This document shows positions 23,877 through 32,007 of a stretch of DNA of 36,494 bases, one piece after another. The notes beneath the pieces are model-generated. The model did not search any database and was not told where the DNA came from. It saw only the letters and a program-made list of their open reading frames with translations. The stretch lies in NCBI GenBank assembly GCA_017623575.1, contig JAGAOS010000040.1, forward strand, positions 1-36,494, given 5' to 3'. Position numbers and translations under genes: made by a program. This DNA comes from Clostridia bacterium. GTDB lineage: Bacteria > Bacillota > Clostridia > Oscillospirales > Acutalibacteraceae. How positions within the stretch are numbered: position 1 is the stretch's first letter; each line of letters begins with the position of its first letter.

Positions 23877-24596
23877 ATGGTTTCAAATGAGCATAAAAAT
23901 AACAACAAAAAAAGTTCATCAGAGGAATATGTTTCGGGTGTTTCAAGTGAACAGCTGGAGCAGATTGAAAAAACAGGCTCGGTTACACCAAAGGGTTCAA
24001 AATATGTTATACACTGCCTTACCGTTGCAGGTGAAATTGAGGGGCATATTCAGCTTCCGCAAGGCACCAAGGCCACAAGGTATGAGCATATTATCCCACA
24101 ACTTGTTGCTATTGAGGAGGACCCCGAGGTTGACGGAATGTTGGTTGTGCTTAATACCGTCGGCGGCGATGTAGAGGCGGGTCTTGCCCTTGCAGAGCTG
24201 ATTTCGGGTATGAGCAAGCCTACGGTTTCGCTTGTTCTGGGCGGTGGACACTCCATAGGTGTGCCCCTTGCGGTGGCGGCAGATAAATCATTTATTGTGC
24301 CGTCGGCTACCATGACAATCCACCCTGTTCGCACAAATGGTCTTGTTCTGGGTGTTCCCCAAACACTTAACTATTTTGAAAAAATGCAGGAGAGAATCAC
24401 AGGCTTTATAACCTCTAATTCATCTGTTACCGCCGAAAAGCTTTACGAGCTTATGATGAATACCGGCGAGCTTGCAACCGATATGGGTACGGTGCTTTGC
24501 GGTGATGATGCTGTGAAAATCGGACTTATTCACAAGGTTGGAAGTCTTAGTGATGCAATTGAATGCCTTTACGAGCTGATTGAACAAAATAAATAA
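23877..24596 (+). CDS. tepA: ClpP-like serine protease, TepA family
   Basis: A 239-residue ClpP-fold protein. The catalytic Ser126 lies in GGGHSIGVP and His149 in TIHPVRTNG, replacing the GQAAS and IHQP forms of ordinary Clp[20 protein letters not shown] matches the oligomer-forming region. The N-terminal about 35 residues are charged and low in complexity. In Bacillus the homologue YmfB/TepA (translocation-enhancing protein) lies beside spoIIIE, exactly as here, where ftsK/spoIIIE follows by 56 bases. The ATG at 23877 follows GAAGGGTGA. It is a cytoplasmic protein linked to protein export and germination or sporulation in Bacillus; its role in this organism is inferred. Confidence 0.88.
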   Translation: MVSNEHKNNNKKSSSEEYVSGVSSEQLEQIEKTGSVTPKGSKYVIHCLTVAGEIEGHIQLPQGTKATRYEHIIPQLVAIEEDPEVDGMLVVLNTVGGDVEAGLALAELISGMSKPTVSLVLGGGHSIGVPLAVAADKSFIVPSATMTIHPVRTNGLVLGVPQTLNYFEKMQERITGFITSNSSVTAEKLYELMMNTGELATDMGTVLCGDDAVKIGLIHKVGSLSDAIECLYELIEQNK

Positions 24597-24652
24597 TTTT
24601 TTGGGTGAGATTTAAAATCTCGCCCGCTAATACATATAAAGGAAGTTTTTAA

Positions 24653-27121
24653 ATGGCTACAAAAGGGTCAAAAAACGGCAAGCAGACAAAGCCTGCTAAA
24701 AAGCGCAGCGCTACTGCTACCGAAATTAAAAAAGAACGCGAGCAGGAGGTTCATACCCCCAGCGGCGGTGGACAGTTTAAGGCAGTTTTGCTTTTTGCCT
24801 TGGCTATTCTTGTTTTGTTTTTAATAATAATTAAGGGTAATGACAGTTTTTGGAATACTCTGCATAATTTCCTGTTTGGAGTTTTTGGCTTTGGCGCATA
24901 CACTCTGCCGCTCTTTTTGGGGGTTGTTGCGGTGTTTTCCGCTATGGAAAAATTTGCCGCCAGCGTAACAGTAAAAACCGTTGAAATCTCTTTAATGGTG
25001 GTGTTTATTGATGCCGCTATTGACATATTCAGCCCAAGCTTTCAGGGTCTTGGCTTTGGAAAGCACATATCCACCGCATATTCGGCGGGAGCATCGGGCG
25101 GCGGATTTATTGGCGCCTTAATAGGCGAGCCGCTTACCGCCCTTTTTGAAACGGCAGGCGCAGGCGTTATAGTTTGCCTTATTTTGTTTGTGCTTTTTAT
25201 GCTTTTTACGGGAATTACACTTATTGGTCTGTTCCGCGGAATTTCAAAGCCTGTGCAAAAGGCTAAGGAAAGGGCAAGCGAAAGCTACAACAGAGATAGA
25301 GAAAACCGTGAGCAATCCCGCAAAAGGCGTGCGATTGATATTCCTGTGGATGACATTCCCGAGGTGCGCGAGGCACCCGAAACCTTGGATGAAAAGGGCA
25401 AAAAGCTTATTAAAGCCTACAATGATGATAATTATTCAAAGCCTGAGGCTGAAGAGGAGCAAAAACAGCTAGACCTATTTAACGATGACTATGAGCTGCC
25501 ACCCACCATACCTGAGGTTATTGAGGATTCGGCATCTGATACAAAATCCACCGAAGATACCGAAGAAAAGCCCGCGCCCATAACCAAAGAGGATATTTCT
25601 GATTTTGAAAATGAGGTTGTGGATAATTCCGAAGAGCCGGAGGAGGAATACAAATTCCCGCCCGTAAGTCTTTTAAAGGAAAATCCCAAAAAAGGCTCAG
25701 CATCGGGCGAAAAGGAGCTAAAGGCAACGGCAGAAAACCTTGTTAATGTGCTTCGCAGCTTTGGTGTTGAAACCCGTATTGTGGATGTTACCAGAGGTCC
25801 GACGGTTACAAGGTATGAGCTTCAGCCCTCGGCAGGTGTTAAAATAAGTAAAATAACCTCCCTTGCCGATGATATTGCCCTTAACCTTGCGGCGGCAGGT
25901 GTTCGTATTGAGGCACCTATTCCCAACAAGGCGGCAATCGGTATTGAGGTTCCCAACAAGGCAACATCAATGGTCGGTGCCCGCGATATTATTGAAACGG
26001 TTGATTTTATGACGGCAAAAAGTAAGCTTACCGCCGCTTTGGGTAAGGATATTTCAGGTGCCGCCATTTTAACCGATATTGCCAAAATGCCCCACGGACT
26101 TATTGCAGGTTCTACAGGTTCGGGTAAATCGGTATGTATAAATTCAATTATCATAAGTCTTTTATACAAGGCAACCCCCGATGATGTTAAGCTTCTGCTT
26201 ATTGACCCCAAGGTGGTTGAGCTTGGTGTTTACAACGGTATTCCCCACCTTTTGGTTCCCGTTGTTACCGACCCACGCAAGGCGGCGGGCGCTCTTGGCT
26301 GGGCGGTGCAGGAGATGGAAAAACGCTACCGCTTATTTGCTGAATGTAATGTGCGTAATCTGGAGGGATATAACCATTTAGCAGAAATGAGCGACGACCT
26401 TCCCAGAATGCCCCATATAGTTATTATTATTGATGAGCTTGCCGACCTTATGGCAACCTCCTCCAAAGAGGTTGAGGATTACATTGCCCGAATTACCGCA
26501 AAGGCAAGAGCGGCAGGTATGCACCTTATTGTTGCAACTCAGCGCCCCTCTGTTGATGTTGTAACAGGTGTTATTAAAAACAATATTCCCACCCGTATTG
26601 CCTTCTCGGTATCCTCCCAGACCGATAGCCGCACCATTATTGATATGGGCGGCGCCGAGCGGCTTCTTGGTAAGGGCGATATGCTCTACTGTCCCTTTGG
26701 CGCAAACAAGCCAACCCGTATTCAGGGCTGCTTTGTAAGCGAGGAAGAGGTTGAAAGGGTTGTAGATTTTGTTAAAAACGGTCAATCCTGCGATTATGAT
26801 GAGGAAATAAGTGAAGAAATTGAGCGTATGGCGGCTCAGGGCAATAAGGACAGAGGCTCCCGCGGTGATGATGCATCCGACAGCGACCGTGACCCGATGA
26901 TAAATCAAGCAATAGAATGTGTTATTGAGGCAGGTAGAGCATCCGCCTCTCACCTGCAAAGCCGCTTAAAGCTTGGCTATGCAAGGGCATCACGCATAAT
27001 AAACGAAATGGAGCAGATGGGTGTTATAGGACCCTATGAGGGCGCAAAGCCGCGTCAGGTTCTTATAACCAAGGCCGAATTTTTAGAAATGCAGGCAAGA
27101 AACAGCGATAGTGAAAATTAG
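24653..27121 (+). CDS. ftsK: DNA translocase FtsK/SpoIIIE
   Basis: An 822-residue membrane-anchored DNA pump that moves chromosome through the division or sporulation septum. Four membrane helices lie within about 40-205, followed by an acidic, Pro/Glu-rich linker (about 225-350). The motor region begins at about 350 (EKELKATAENLVNVLRSFGVE), with Walker A GSTGSGKS at 486-493, a LLIDPKVVELGVYNGIPHLL block, and Walker B IIIIDELADLM near 590-600. The C-terminal gamma winged helix (about 755-815, ASASHLQSRLKLGYARASRIINEMEQMGV) reads oriented skew sequences. Start and AAAGGAAG site agree. The gene could be called spoIIIE; its tepA neighbour supports the sporulation version. Confidence 0.95.
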   Translation: MATKGSKNGKQTKPAKKRSATATEIKKEREQEVHTPSGGGQFKAVLLFALAILVLFLIIIKGNDSFWNTLHNFLFGVFGFGAYTLPLFLGVVAVFSAMEKFAASVTVKTVEISLMVVFIDAAIDIFSPSFQGLGFGKHISTAYSAGASGGGFIGALIGEPLTALFETAGAGVIVCLILFVLFMLFTGITLIGLFRGISKPVQKAKERASESYNRDRENREQSRKRRAIDIPVDDIPEVREAPETLDEKGKKLIKAYNDDNYSKPEAEEEQKQLDLFNDDYELPPTIPEVIEDSASDTKSTEDTEEKPAPITKEDISDFENEVVDNSEEPEEEYKFPPVSLLKENPKKGSASGEKELKATAENLVNVLRSFGVETRIVDVTRGPTVTRYELQPSAGVKISKITSLADDIALNLAAAGVRIEAPIPNKAAIGIEVPNKATSMVGARDIIETVDFMTAKSKLTAALGKDISGAAILTDIAKMPHGLIAGSTGSGKSVCINSIIISLLYKATPDDVKLLLIDPKVVELGVYNGIPHLLVPVVTDPRKAAGALGWAVQEMEKRYRLFAECNVRNLEGYNHLAEMSDDLPRMPHIVIIIDELADLMATSSKEVEDYIARITAKARAAGMHLIVATQRPSVDVVTGVIKNNIPTRIAFSVSSQTDSRTIIDMGGAERLLGKGDMLYCPFGANKPTRIQGCFVSEEEVERVVDFVKNGQSCDYDEEISEEIERMAAQGNKDRGSRGDDASDSDRDPMINQAIECVIEAGRASASHLQSRLKLGYARASRIINEMEQMGVIGPYEGAKPRQVLITKAEFLEMQARNSDSEN

Positions 27122-27156
27122 CTGATTTATTAAAAAAAGAAAGGAGTGGTTTGCAA

Positions 27157-29055
27157 ATGAGTTTTCTGCCCATTAATATGAGCCAAGCCAGAGAGCGCGG
27201 CTTTGACACCCTTGATTTTGTTATTATTACGGGCGATGCATATGTAGACCACCCCAGCTTTGGCACAGCTATTATTTCAAGAATTTTAGAGTCTGAGGGC
27301 TATAGCGTTGGCATTATAGCCCAACCGAATTTTAAAAACACCGATGATATTGCCCGCTTTGGCGCACCCCGCCTTGCATTTATGATAAACGCAGGCAATA
27401 TTGATTCAATGGTAGCTCACTATACCGCCGCCAAAAGAAAGCGCAGCGATGATGCCTATTCCCCAGGCAACAAAGCGGGACTTCGTCCCGACAGGGCGGT
27501 TACGGTGTACTCAAAGCTTGTGCGTCAACGCTTTGGCGATGATGTTCCGATTATAATTGGCGGACTTGAAGCATCGCTTCGCCGCTTTGCACATTATGAT
27601 TATTGGAGCAACAGTGTTATGCAGTCGGTACTAACCGACTCGGGTGCAGATATTCTCTCCTTTGGAATGGGTGAAAATTCCACCCGTCAGCTTGCAAAAA
27701 AGCTTGCAATGGGAGTGCCGATTTCAGAAATAACCGATGTGCTTGGCACCTGCTACAAAACCAAAAAGCCCGACGGTATAAACGGCATAATGCTACCCTC
27801 CTTTGAAAAGGTCAGGGACAGTAAGGAGGCGTACGCAAACGCCTGCCGAATTGAGTATGATGAGCAGGATGCCGTAAGGGGAAAAAGACTTATTCAGCTT
27901 CAGCTAAGCGGTGAATACATTGTTCAAAATCCCCCACAGCCGCCCCTTTCCACCGAGGAAATGGATGCCGTTTACGCTCTGCCCTTTGAGCGAACCTACC
28001 ACCCGATTTATGAAAAGCAGGGCGGCGTTCCCGCTATTTTAGAGGTGGAGTTTTCGGTAACACACAATCGCGGCTGCTTTGGCGCCTGCAATTTTTGCTC
28101 CATAGCCTTTCATCAAGGCAGACAAATCAGCGTAAGAAGTAAAGAATCGGTTTTAAAGGAAGCCGAGCTTTTAACCCAAAAACCTAATTTTAAAGGCTAT
28201 ATTCACGATGTTGGCGGTCCTACCGCAAACTTTCGTCGTCCATCCTGTGATAAACAGCTAAAGGCAGGTCTTTGCAAAGGTAAAAAGTGCCTTGCGCCAA
28301 CCCGTTGCCCTGCCTTAAAGGTTGACCACACCGAATATCGCGACCTATTAAGGGATATGCGAAAAATCCCAAAAATCAAAAGCATTTTTATCCGCTCGGG
28401 AATACGGTACGATTATCTTATTGCCGATAAGGATGAATCCTTTTTTAAAGACCTTGTCCGCTACCATGTAAGCGGTCAGCTAAAGGTGGCGCCCGAGCAT
28501 TGCTCCGCCGCCGTTTTAGATAAAATGGGCAAGCCCCATATTGAGGAATATTTAAAATTCCAAAAGCGCTTTTATGAGCTGACAAAGGGTATGAATTTAG
28601 AGCAGTATTTAGTACCCTACCTTATGTCCAGCCATCCCGGAAGCACCCTTGCCGATGCCGTTGAGCTTGCAGTTTTTCTTAAAAAGCAGGGTATACACCC
28701 AAGGCAGGTACAGGATTTTTATCCCACGCCGGGTACAATTTCTACCTGTATGTTTTACACAGAGCTTGACCCCTACACAATGAAGCCCGTATATGTTGCT
28801 AAATCTGCTGAAGAAAAGCAGATGCAACGCGCTCTTTTGCAGTATTTTAAACCCGAAAATCGCCCCATAATTGAAAAAGCCCTTAAAATAACGGGCAAAA
28901 CAAGGCTTATGGGTAATGGTACGGATTGTCTTATCCCTGCGCCCGCAGGCTTTAACCGCAATCAACATAATTCTGCAAAAAGTAAAAGCACCAAGCAAAA
29001 CACCAGAAAGAAAAGAAGCAACAAATGGGATCCAAAAGCAAAAAGAAAAAGATAA
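27157..29055 (+). CDS. YgiQ-family radical SAM protein
   Basis: A 632-residue protein matching the YgiQ family. The radical SAM cluster CFGACNFC is at 307-314 (C307, C311, C314), in the CxxxCxxC arrangement that binds a 4Fe-4S cluster and SAM. The N-terminal domain (about 1-290) and the C-terminal tail (about 515-632, ending in a Lys/Arg-rich stretch) are family-typical. Additional cysteines occur in the GLCKGKKCLAPTRCPAL stretch after the cluster. The reaction is not established for the family. The start is the ATG at 27157, ten bases after AAGGAG; a TTG at 27151 is nearer than usual. Its end overlaps the following MBL gene by 31 bases. Confidence 0.93.
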   Translation: MSFLPINMSQARERGFDTLDFVIITGDAYVDHPSFGTAIISRILESEGYSVGIIAQPNFKNTDDIARFGAPRLAFMINAGNIDSMVAHYTAAKRKRSDDAYSPGNKAGLRPDRAVTVYSKLVRQRFGDDVPIIIGGLEASLRRFAHYDYWSNSVMQSVLTDSGADILSFGMGENSTRQLAKKLAMGVPISEITDVLGTCYKTKKPDGINGIMLPSFEKVRDSKEAYANACRIEYDEQDAVRGKRLIQLQLSGEYIVQNPPQPPLSTEEMDAVYALPFERTYHPIYEKQGGVPAILEVEFSVTHNRGCFGACNFCSIAFHQGRQISVRSKESVLKEAELLTQKPNFKGYIHDVGGPTANFRRPSCDKQLKAGLCKGKKCLAPTRCPALKVDHTEYRDLLRDMRKIPKIKSIFIRSGIRYDYLIADKDESFFKDLVRYHVSGQLKVAPEHCSAAVLDKMGKPHIEEYLKFQKRFYELTKGMNLEQYLVPYLMSSHPGSTLADAVELAVFLKKQGIHPRQVQDFYPTPGTISTCMFYTELDPYTMKPVYVAKSAEEKQMQRALLQYFKPENRPIIEKALKITGKTRLMGNGTDCLIPAPAGFNRNQHNSAKSKSTKQNTRKKRSNKWDPKAKRKR

Positions 29056-29930
29056 ATAAAAAATCAACCGCATTAAAGATATTTTTTATTGGCTTATTTT
29101 TCGTTTTGTTTATTCTACCTGTTCTGATAGCGCCAACGGCAGAGAAGCATATGCTAAAATCCTCTGCCGATTTTGTGGAATTTATAAATGTCGGTCAAGG
29201 CGACTGCACCTTAATTAAAAGCGGCAATGAGGCTGCCATAATTGATTTTGGTGTGGAGGGAAGCGGCAAAAGAATTTATAAAAGGCTTTTAGAATATGGT
29301 ATTGAAAGCATAGATACTGCAATTATTACGCATCATCACAGCGACCATATGGGCGGATTTTTAAAGCTTGCTAAAAAAATAGAAATAAAGCATCTTATTA
29401 TTGGCAATACCACAGCCGAGGATGGCGAGAGGGATATTTATAACAGTATTATATCACTGGCAAGAAGTATGAATATTAAGATTATTTTGCCCCAAATCGG
29501 TAATATTTTTAAAATAGGTAATGCAAGTATTGAAATACTTGCCTATGATTCTGCGGCGCCTGAGGAAAATAACCGCTCTGTTATTTTTAAGCTTTGCATT
29601 TTAAACAATTCCCTGCTTTTTACAGGTGATGCCGAAAATATAGTGGAGCTGAATTTGGCAAAGTCGGAAGCTATAAAGTGTGATATACTTAAACTTGGTC
29701 ATCACGGCTCTGACACCTCCTCCTGCACCGAGTTTTTAAAGGCGGCATCCCCCAAAATTGCCATTGCGTCCTGCGGGTATGATAACTCATATAATCACCC
29801 CGCCGCCGATGTGGTGCAAAGACTTAAAGAATATAATATAAAGTACCTCAGAACCGATTTGAACCGCAGTATCCGCCTGACCTTTAACAATAAAAACACC
29901 TATACCATAACCACCGAAAGGGGATTTTAA
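29025..29930 (+). CDS. ComEC-like MBL-fold hydrolase with N-terminal membrane anchor
   Basis: A 301-residue protein with a Lys-rich start, one membrane helix at about 18-36 (IFFIGLFFVLFILPVLIAP), then an MBL domain carrying THHHSDHMGG at about 101-110 (HxHxDH), the VGQGDC block at about 57-62, and LKLGHHGSDTS. This is the soluble domain of the competence protein ComEC (where it is attached to a multi-helix channel) without the channel, so it is a membrane-tethered or secreted nuclease-like MBL protein. The gene overlaps ygiQ by 31 bases and is followed one base later by a DUF3006 gene, a pairing seen elsewhere in Firmicutes. A role in DNA uptake is not supported here. Confidence 0.88.
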   Translation: MGSKSKKKKINKKSTALKIFFIGLFFVLFILPVLIAPTAEKHMLKSSADFVEFINVGQGDCTLIKSGNEAAIIDFGVEGSGKRIYKRLLEYGIESIDTAIITHHHSDHMGGFLKLAKKIEIKHLIIGNTTAEDGERDIYNSIISLARSMNIKIILPQIGNIFKIGNASIEILAYDSAAPEENNRSVIFKLCILNNSLLFTGDAENIVELNLAKSEAIKCDILKLGHHGSDTSSCTEFLKAASPKIAIASCGYDNSYNHPAADVVQRLKEYNIKYLRTDLNRSIRLTFNNKNTYTITTERGF

Positions 29931-29931
29931 A

Positions 29932-30141
29932 GTGATAGTTTTAGATAGATATGAGGGCGATTTTGCCGTTATTGAGCAAGATGGGGTTATGAAAAGCATA
30001 CCCAAAAAGCTTTTGGAGCCAAACATCCCTGAAGGCTCTGTGATTATTGAAAAAAATGGCAGATATGTTTTGGATAATGACGAAACTACAGCCCGACGCA
30101 AAAAAATCGCCGAGCTGCAGAACAGTTTGTTTGAAGATTAA
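29932..30141 (+). CDS. DUF3006 domain protein
   Basis: This 69-residue protein matches DUF3006: a small beta-rich segment (VLDRYEGDFAVIEQDG, then IPEGSVIIEKNGRYVLDN) with a short basic helical tail. It starts with GTG at 29932 right after the ComEC-like gene. Such proteins often accompany ComEC-like MBL proteins, so they probably work together, but the activity is unknown. Confidence 0.88.
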   Translation: MIVLDRYEGDFAVIEQDGVMKSIPKKLLEPNIPEGSVIIEKNGRYVLDNDETTARRKKIAELQNSLFED

Positions 30142-30145
30142 AATT

Positions 30146-30358
30146 TTATTCGCTTACCTGATGTGTGGCGTGATCGCTTCTGAAAAGAAGGGATATGCAC
30201 CAAACCGAAGCTAAACCAACGGCGGTATAAATAATTCGGCTGAGCAGCGCATCCTGACCGCCGAATATCCAGGCAACAATATCAAAGCCGAAAAGACCAA
30301 TACTGCCCCAGTTAAGACCGCCTACAATAGAAAGAATCAAACAAAGTTTATCAAGCAT
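30146..30358 (-). CDS. DUF378 family small membrane protein
   Basis: A 70-residue protein with two membrane helices, the first containing the family block SIVGGLNWGSIGLFGFDIVAWIFG and the second near RIIYTAVGLASVWCISLLF. The function of DUF378 is unknown. The start is the ATG at 30358, eight bases after AAAGGAG; an upstream in-frame GTG at 30367 overlaps that site. It is convergent with the DUF3006 gene (five-base gap) and divergent from the rhamnulokinase gene, and forms a single-gene unit. I see no convincing promoter in the 91-base divergent gap, which is A-rich. Confidence 0.9.
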   Translation of the reverse strand: MLDKLCLILSIVGGLNWGSIGLFGFDIVAWIFGGQDALLSRIIYTAVGLASVWCISLLFRSDHATHQVSE

Positions 30359-30449
30359 ATTATTCACTCCTTTGCTTTTATTTTGCTACAAAAAACAAAA
30401 AATATACAAAAACAATTTAAATTTTCAGAAAAGAAAGGAAGATTTTTTT

Positions 30450-31922
30450 ATGAAAAAAAATCAAATTCTCGCTTTCGATTTTGGCGCATCCAGTGGTCGC
30501 GCAATGCTCTCCAGAATTGAAAACGGCAAAATGGTAATTGAAGAAATTCACCGTTTTTCAAACGACCCCGTTTTGGTAAACGGTCACCTTTATTGGGATG
30601 TTCTTCGCCTTTTTCACGAAATAAAGCAGGGCATTACCAAGGCAACAAATGCCGGCGGCTTTGACAGCATTGGTATTGATACCTGGGGCGTTGACTACGG
30701 TCTTTTAGATAAAGATGGTCAGCTTATTGGCAACCCTTACAACTACCGCGACATTCGTACCGACGGTATGCAGGAGGAGTTTTATAAGCTTATGCCCCGC
30801 GAGGAGCTTTATGCCGAAACAGGTATTCAGCAGGTAGACCTTAACACAGTTTATCAGCTTATGGCGGCAGTAAAATACCGTCCTCAGGATTTGGCGCAGG
30901 CAGAAACCTTGCTTTTAATGCCCGACCTTTTTGCATACTTTTTAACCGGTGCAAAAAGAATTGAGTATACAAACGCATCCACCACAGGTCTTTTAGACCC
31001 CAACACCAAGGATTGGAACGAAAAGGTTTTGGCAAAGCTTGGTCTTAAAAAGGAGCTTTTTGGCAAAATTATTAAGCCCGGTGAGATTTACGGAAACCTT
31101 CTTCCCGAAATTTGTGAGGAGCTTCACTGTGACAGCGTTCCCGTTATTGCAGTTGCCACCCACGATACCGCATCGGCAGTAGCCTCGGTTCCCACAGCGG
31201 AAAAGGATTATGCCTACATAAGCTGTGGCACCTGGTCGCTTTTTGGTACCGTTAATGATGAGCCTATTTTAACCGAGGAATCCCGTCAGATTGGCTTCAC
31301 ACACGAAGGCGCATCCGATGGAAAAATCCGTTACCTTAAAAATATTATGGGTCTTTGGCTTATTCAACAGTCCCGTCAGGAGTGGAAACGACAGGGTCTT
31401 GATGTTTCCTTTGATGAGATGGAAAATGCCGCAAAGGCCGCTGAGCCCTTTAAGTGCTTTGTTGACCCCGATGCCAAGGATTTTGTTGCCCCCGGCAATA
31501 TGCCCAAGCGCGTTCAGGAATTCTGCAAGCGTACAGGCCAGTATGTACCTCAGGATATGGGCGAAATTCTTCGTTGTATTTATCAGAGTCTTGCATTTAA
31601 ATATCGCTATGCAACCGAAATGCTGGAAAAGCTTATTGGTCATGAGCTACCCGTTATTCATATGATAGGCGGCGGTATTAAGGATCAACTCCTTTGCAGT
31701 ATGGCGGCTGATTACTGCAAAAAAACCGTTATGGCAGGCCCTGTTGAAGCCACCGTTACAGGTAATGCCGCGGTTCAGTTTATGTCCTTTGGTGAGTTCA
31801 AGGATTTAAGCCACGCCAGAAAGGTTATTAAAGATAGCTTCCCCATTAAGGAATACACCCCCGACACCTCTTTAGAGCTTGATGCCCACTTTGAGGAATT
31901 TAAAAAGTACATTGGTAAATAA
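30450..31922 (+). CDS. rhaB: Rhamnulokinase (FGGY family)
   Basis: This 490-residue cytoplasmic kinase phosphorylates L-rhamnulose to L-rhamnulose 1-phosphate. It has the ATP-binding start DFGASSGR at 10-17, DTWGVDYGLLDKDG near 77-90, YRDIRTDGM near 99-107, HDTASAVASVP near 235-245 and MIGGGIKDQLLCSMAADYC near 405-425. These are the RhaB forms; the related L-fuculokinase is less likely. The start is the ATG at 30450, after AAGGAAG. The kinase is alone: neither the isomerase nor the aldolase of the pathway is in the window, but the convergent GH106-related gene could release rhamnose. A strong terminator follows. Confidence 0.9.
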   Translation: MKKNQILAFDFGASSGRAMLSRIENGKMVIEEIHRFSNDPVLVNGHLYWDVLRLFHEIKQGITKATNAGGFDSIGIDTWGVDYGLLDKDGQLIGNPYNYRDIRTDGMQEEFYKLMPREELYAETGIQQVDLNTVYQLMAAVKYRPQDLAQAETLLLMPDLFAYFLTGAKRIEYTNASTTGLLDPNTKDWNEKVLAKLGLKKELFGKIIKPGEIYGNLLPEICEELHCDSVPVIAVATHDTASAVASVPTAEKDYAYISCGTWSLFGTVNDEPILTEESRQIGFTHEGASDGKIRYLKNIMGLWLIQQSRQEWKRQGLDVSFDEMENAAKAAEPFKCFVDPDAKDFVAPGNMPKRVQEFCKRTGQYVPQDMGEILRCIYQSLAFKYRYATEMLEKLIGHELPVIHMIGGGIKDQLLCSMAADYCKKTVMAGPVEATVTGNAAVQFMSFGEFKDLSHARKVIKDSFPIKEYTPDTSLELDAHFEEFKKYIGK

Positions 31923-31940
31923 ACCAAAGAGCCAAAAAAT

Positions 31941-31988
31941 TAACTGCAATAGAAGATGCAAAAGCAAAGCTCTTCTATTGCAGTTTTT
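31941..31988. terminator. Bidirectional terminator between rhaB and the GH106-related gene
   Basis: A perfect 14-bp inverted repeat (31941-31954 with 31971-31984) with an A-run before and a T-run after, between two convergent genes. Its arm AACTGCAATAGAAG is nearly the same as that of the terminator at 5534 (AACCGTAATAGAAG). Confidence 0.85.
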
Positions 31989-32007
31989 TGTTTTGTATTT
32001 TTAATTT

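Noticed and set aside
26378-26959. Minus-strand open frame of 193 codons inside ftsK
   Set aside because: It is antisense to the conserved FtsK motor domain and shows no recognisable domain.
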